Below are positions 6,089 to 7,780 of a stretch of 7,780 nucleotides of DNA, one piece after another (positions within the stretch are counted from its first letter, which is position 1; every line of letters begins with the position of its first letter). Position numbers and translations under genes: made by a program. Source of the DNA: Acidobacteriota bacterium (GTDB lineage Bacteria > Acidobacteriota > Terriglobia > Acidiferrales > UBA7541); the NCBI GenBank assembly GCA_003131705.1, contig PKUY01000249.1, positions 9,115 to 16,894 on the forward strand, in the 5' to 3' direction. The notes beneath the pieces are model-generated. The model was not told the DNA's origin, did no database searches, and saw only the letters and a program-made list of their open reading frames with translations.

Positions 6089-7066
6089 ATGAAGCAAATC
6101 ATCGAAAAGTTCATTCAGTACTTGCGCTATGAGCGGAACGTCTCGCCCGACACAATTCGCGAGTACCGGCGCGACATCGAGCAGTTTGCGGCATTCCTTA
6201 CGCCGCCCGGCGAGAAGACGATGGCGCTTGGGGACGTGGATCACCGCATCGTGCGCGAATATGTGAGCTCGATGTACGTCCGAAGGTTGCAGAAGGCGTC
6301 AGTGGCGCGAAGGCTTGCCGCATTGCGGACGTTCTACAAATTTTGCGTGCGCGAGAAATTTGCCGAGCAAAATCCGGCTCGACTGGTGGCCACGCCTAAG
6401 CTGCCGAAACGAATTCCCCGCGTGCTGACGCCGGAAGAGCTGAACGGATTTCTCGACGGTATCGGGAGAGGAGCCGTAGAGTCAAAGACTCGAGGCGGCC
6501 GGCGCAAGACTCCCCGTGCCACTGAGGAAGCGAAAGTGATTCTGAAGCGCGACCGCGCGATTCTGGAATTGCTGTACGCGTCCGGTCTGCGCGTGAGCGA
6601 ACTGGCAGGGCTTGACCTTGGTGACATCGACCGACGCGGGCAGATGCTGCGCGTTCTGGGCAAGGGCCGCAAGGAGCGCGTGGTTCCTTATGGCGCGAAG
6701 GCGCAGGCGGCGCTCGAAGCGTACTGGCCGGTGCGGGACGAAGTTCTTTTGCGGTCTCAGACAAACCAGTCCCTTGTAAAAGCTGTGCCGCAGGCGGTGT
6801 TCCTGAATCATGTGGGCGGGCGGCTGACGGGCAGGTCGGTGCACATGCTGGTGAAAAAATATTCGCGGCTGGCGAACGTCAACTGGGACATGCACCCGCA
6901 TTCTCTGCGGCACGCATTTGCAACGCACCTGCTGGCCGATGGCGCGGACCTGCGCGCAATTCAGGAGCTGCTGGGACACGTCTCGCTTTCAACGACGCAG
7001 CGATATACGCAGGCGAGCATACGGCAGTTGATGGACGTCTACGACAAGGCTCATCCGCACGCCTGA
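6089..7066 (+). CDS. xerC: Tyrosine recombinase XerC
   Basis: Site-specific recombinase of the XerC/XerD type, expected to act with a partner at dif to resolve chromosome dimers. From the ATG at 6089 it has 325 aa. The N-terminal SAM-like core-binding domain spans about residues 1-105 (KFIQYLRYERNVSPDTIREYRRDI; VARRLAALRTFYKF). The catalytic domain contains the full set: R168 in ASGLRVSEL, K192 in GKGRKERVVP, H271 and R274 in HPHSLRHAFATHLL, H297 in LLGHVSL and nucleophile Y306 in RYTQ. The C-terminus VYDKAHPHA resembles XerC (VYDAAHPRA in E. coli as I recall it) more than XerD. About 20 extra, mostly basic and polar residues lie between LTPEEL (113-118) and the catalytic Arg. The frame is open to a GTG at 6032, but that codon sits at the predicted transcription start. 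The Shine-Dalgarno site is weak (GGGG at 6069-6072). An integrase of a mobile element is the alternative, but size, tail and lack of phage genes favour XerC. Confidence 0.92.
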   Translation: MKQIIEKFIQYLRYERNVSPDTIREYRRDIEQFAAFLTPPGEKTMALGDVDHRIVREYVSSMYVRRLQKASVARRLAALRTFYKFCVREKFAEQNPARLVATPKLPKRIPRVLTPEELNGFLDGIGRGAVESKTRGGRRKTPRATEEAKVILKRDRAILELLYASGLRVSELAGLDLGDIDRRGQMLRVLGKGRKERVVPYGAKAQAALEAYWPVRDEVLLRSQTNQSLVKAVPQAVFLNHVGGRLTGRSVHMLVKKYSRLANVNWDMHPHSLRHAFATHLLADGADLRAIQELLGHVSLSTTQRYTQASIRQLMDVYDKAHPHA

Positions 7067-7171
7067 GGCCGTTTCTGCATGGCGAGAGCCGCACGTCACC
7101 GCGAAAACTCCTAGCCCCGGGAGAAAACCACGCATGGCCACGATCTTAAAATGTTGAGGTATGCTTGTACG

Positions 7172-7780
7172 ATGAATCACCGTATCGGACTCATTTTGGG
7201 GCTGGCTGTTGCCGGCGTGATCTCATTTGCGATGCCCGCGACCGCGCAAGACAACTATGAAATTCAGGTGTACGGAGCCGATACGGTCGAGCCAGGGCAC
7301 ACGATGCTCGAGTTGCACAGCAACTTCACGATTGACGGCTCGAAGCAAATGGTGGACGGGTTCTATCCCACGAATCATGCCGAACACGAAACGATTGAAA
7401 TCACGCACGGCTTCAACGACTGGTTCGAGACCGGCTTTTACATTTTTATGTCCGCGCGCTCGGGACAGGGCTATCAATGGGTGGGAGATCACATCCGTCC
7501 GCGCGTTCGCATCCCGGAAAAGTGGCACTGGCCCGTCGGCGTAAGCATTTCGAATGAGATTGGCTACCAGCGAAGACAATTTTCCGTGGACACGTGGACA
7601 TGGGAGATTCGCCCGATCGTCGATCAGAAGATGGGGCGGTGGTACTGGTCGATCAACCCGACACTCGATCGATCATTTCACGGAGCAGGCATACGCCAGG
7701 GCGTCGTCTTCTCACCGAATTTCAAATTCAGCTATGACTTCACGCCGAAAGTTGCCGGGGGGCTCGAGTATTACGGCTCG
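7172..7780 (+). CDS. Exported, probably outer-membrane beta-barrel protein (3' end outside window)
   Basis: The ATG at 7172 starts a frame that stays open to the window end (203 codons). Residues 1-25 are a signal peptide, MNHRIGLILGLAVAGVISFAMPATA, followed by QDNYEIQVYG. The mature part is rich in aromatic and alternating polar/nonpolar residues: the GFNDWFETGFYIFMSARSG stretch, WHWPVGVSISNEIGY, FSVDTWTWEIRPIVDQKMG, RWYWSINPTLDRSF, NFKFSYDFTPKVAGGLEYYG. This is the pattern of transmembrane beta-strands in a small outer-membrane barrel. I do not recognise a specific family or ligand. The ribosome binding site is GAGG (7156-7159), 12 nt before the start, slightly far. The gene lies 105 bp after xerC on the same strand; no convincing terminator is seen between them. 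Confidence 0.75.
   Translation, partial: MNHRIGLILGLAVAGVISFAMPATAQDNYEIQVYGADTVEPGHTMLELHSNFTIDGSKQMVDGFYPTNHAEHETIEITHGFNDWFETGFYIFMSARSGQGYQWVGDHIRPRVRIPEKWHWPVGVSISNEIGYQRRQFSVDTWTWEIRPIVDQKMGRWYWSINPTLDRSFHGAGIRQGVVFSPNFKFSYDFTPKVAGGLEYYGS

Noticed and set aside
6482..6979. Minus-strand open frame of 165 codons opposite xerC, plus shorter ones
   Set aside because: It lies wholly inside a well-supported gene and its protein has no motif; an antisense shadow is the simplest reading.
7108..7123. CTCC...GGAG inverted repeat after xerC as a terminator
   Set aside because: Only a 4-bp stem, and it is followed by A residues, not T, on the plus strand.
7147..7152. TAAAAT as a -10 box for the outer-membrane-type gene
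   Set aside because: A start about 7 nt downstream would cut away the GAGG ribosome binding site, and there is no -35 element at proper spacing.

Overview
This is a GC-rich bacterial window with six protein-coding genes or gene parts and no tRNA, rRNA or CRISPR array that I can see. The content suggests an Acidobacteriota-like Gram-negative bacterium: a Ycf48-type propeller tail, a DUF4139-type exported protein, a periplasmic DPP IV-like S9 peptidase, a XerC-type recombinase and an outer-membrane-type protein. The lineage is inferred from general resemblance, not from a marker gene.

Left part (1-1939, + strand): the C-terminal end of a Ycf48/BNR-like protein, then after 89 bp a 491-aa secreted DUF4139-type protein with a clear Shine-Dalgarno site. 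It meets a minus-strand unit tail to tail, with only 19 bp between the two stop codons.

Middle part (1959-5321 or 5345, - strand): a large dipeptidyl-peptidase IV-like serine peptidase, followed 129 bp downstream by an exported TPR-like protein of unknown role. The peptidase keeps the whole catalytic and substrate-binding set, so it is probably an active periplasmic peptidase releasing X-Pro dipeptides. Its likely start is a TTG just before a signal peptide. The open frame runs much further upstream, to an ATG at 5708, but that extension looks non-coding.

Non-coding block (about 5322-6088): the most unusual stretch. It holds three imperfect repeats just upstream of the peptidase start, a perfect 9-bp-stem hairpin, and a 70-bp structure with inverted ends flanked by exact 8-bp direct repeats, which looks like a tiny non-autonomous mobile element (MITE-like). 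Next to xerC there is another hairpin and a perfect TATAAT box.

Right part (6089-7780, + strand): a XerC-type tyrosine recombinase with all six catalytic residues, then the start of an exported, probably beta-barrel protein that runs off the window.

Four of the six genes begin with a visible export signal, so much of the window serves the cell envelope. I see no coherent new multi-gene system. The candidates for novelty are the small non-coding elements between the peptidase and xerC.
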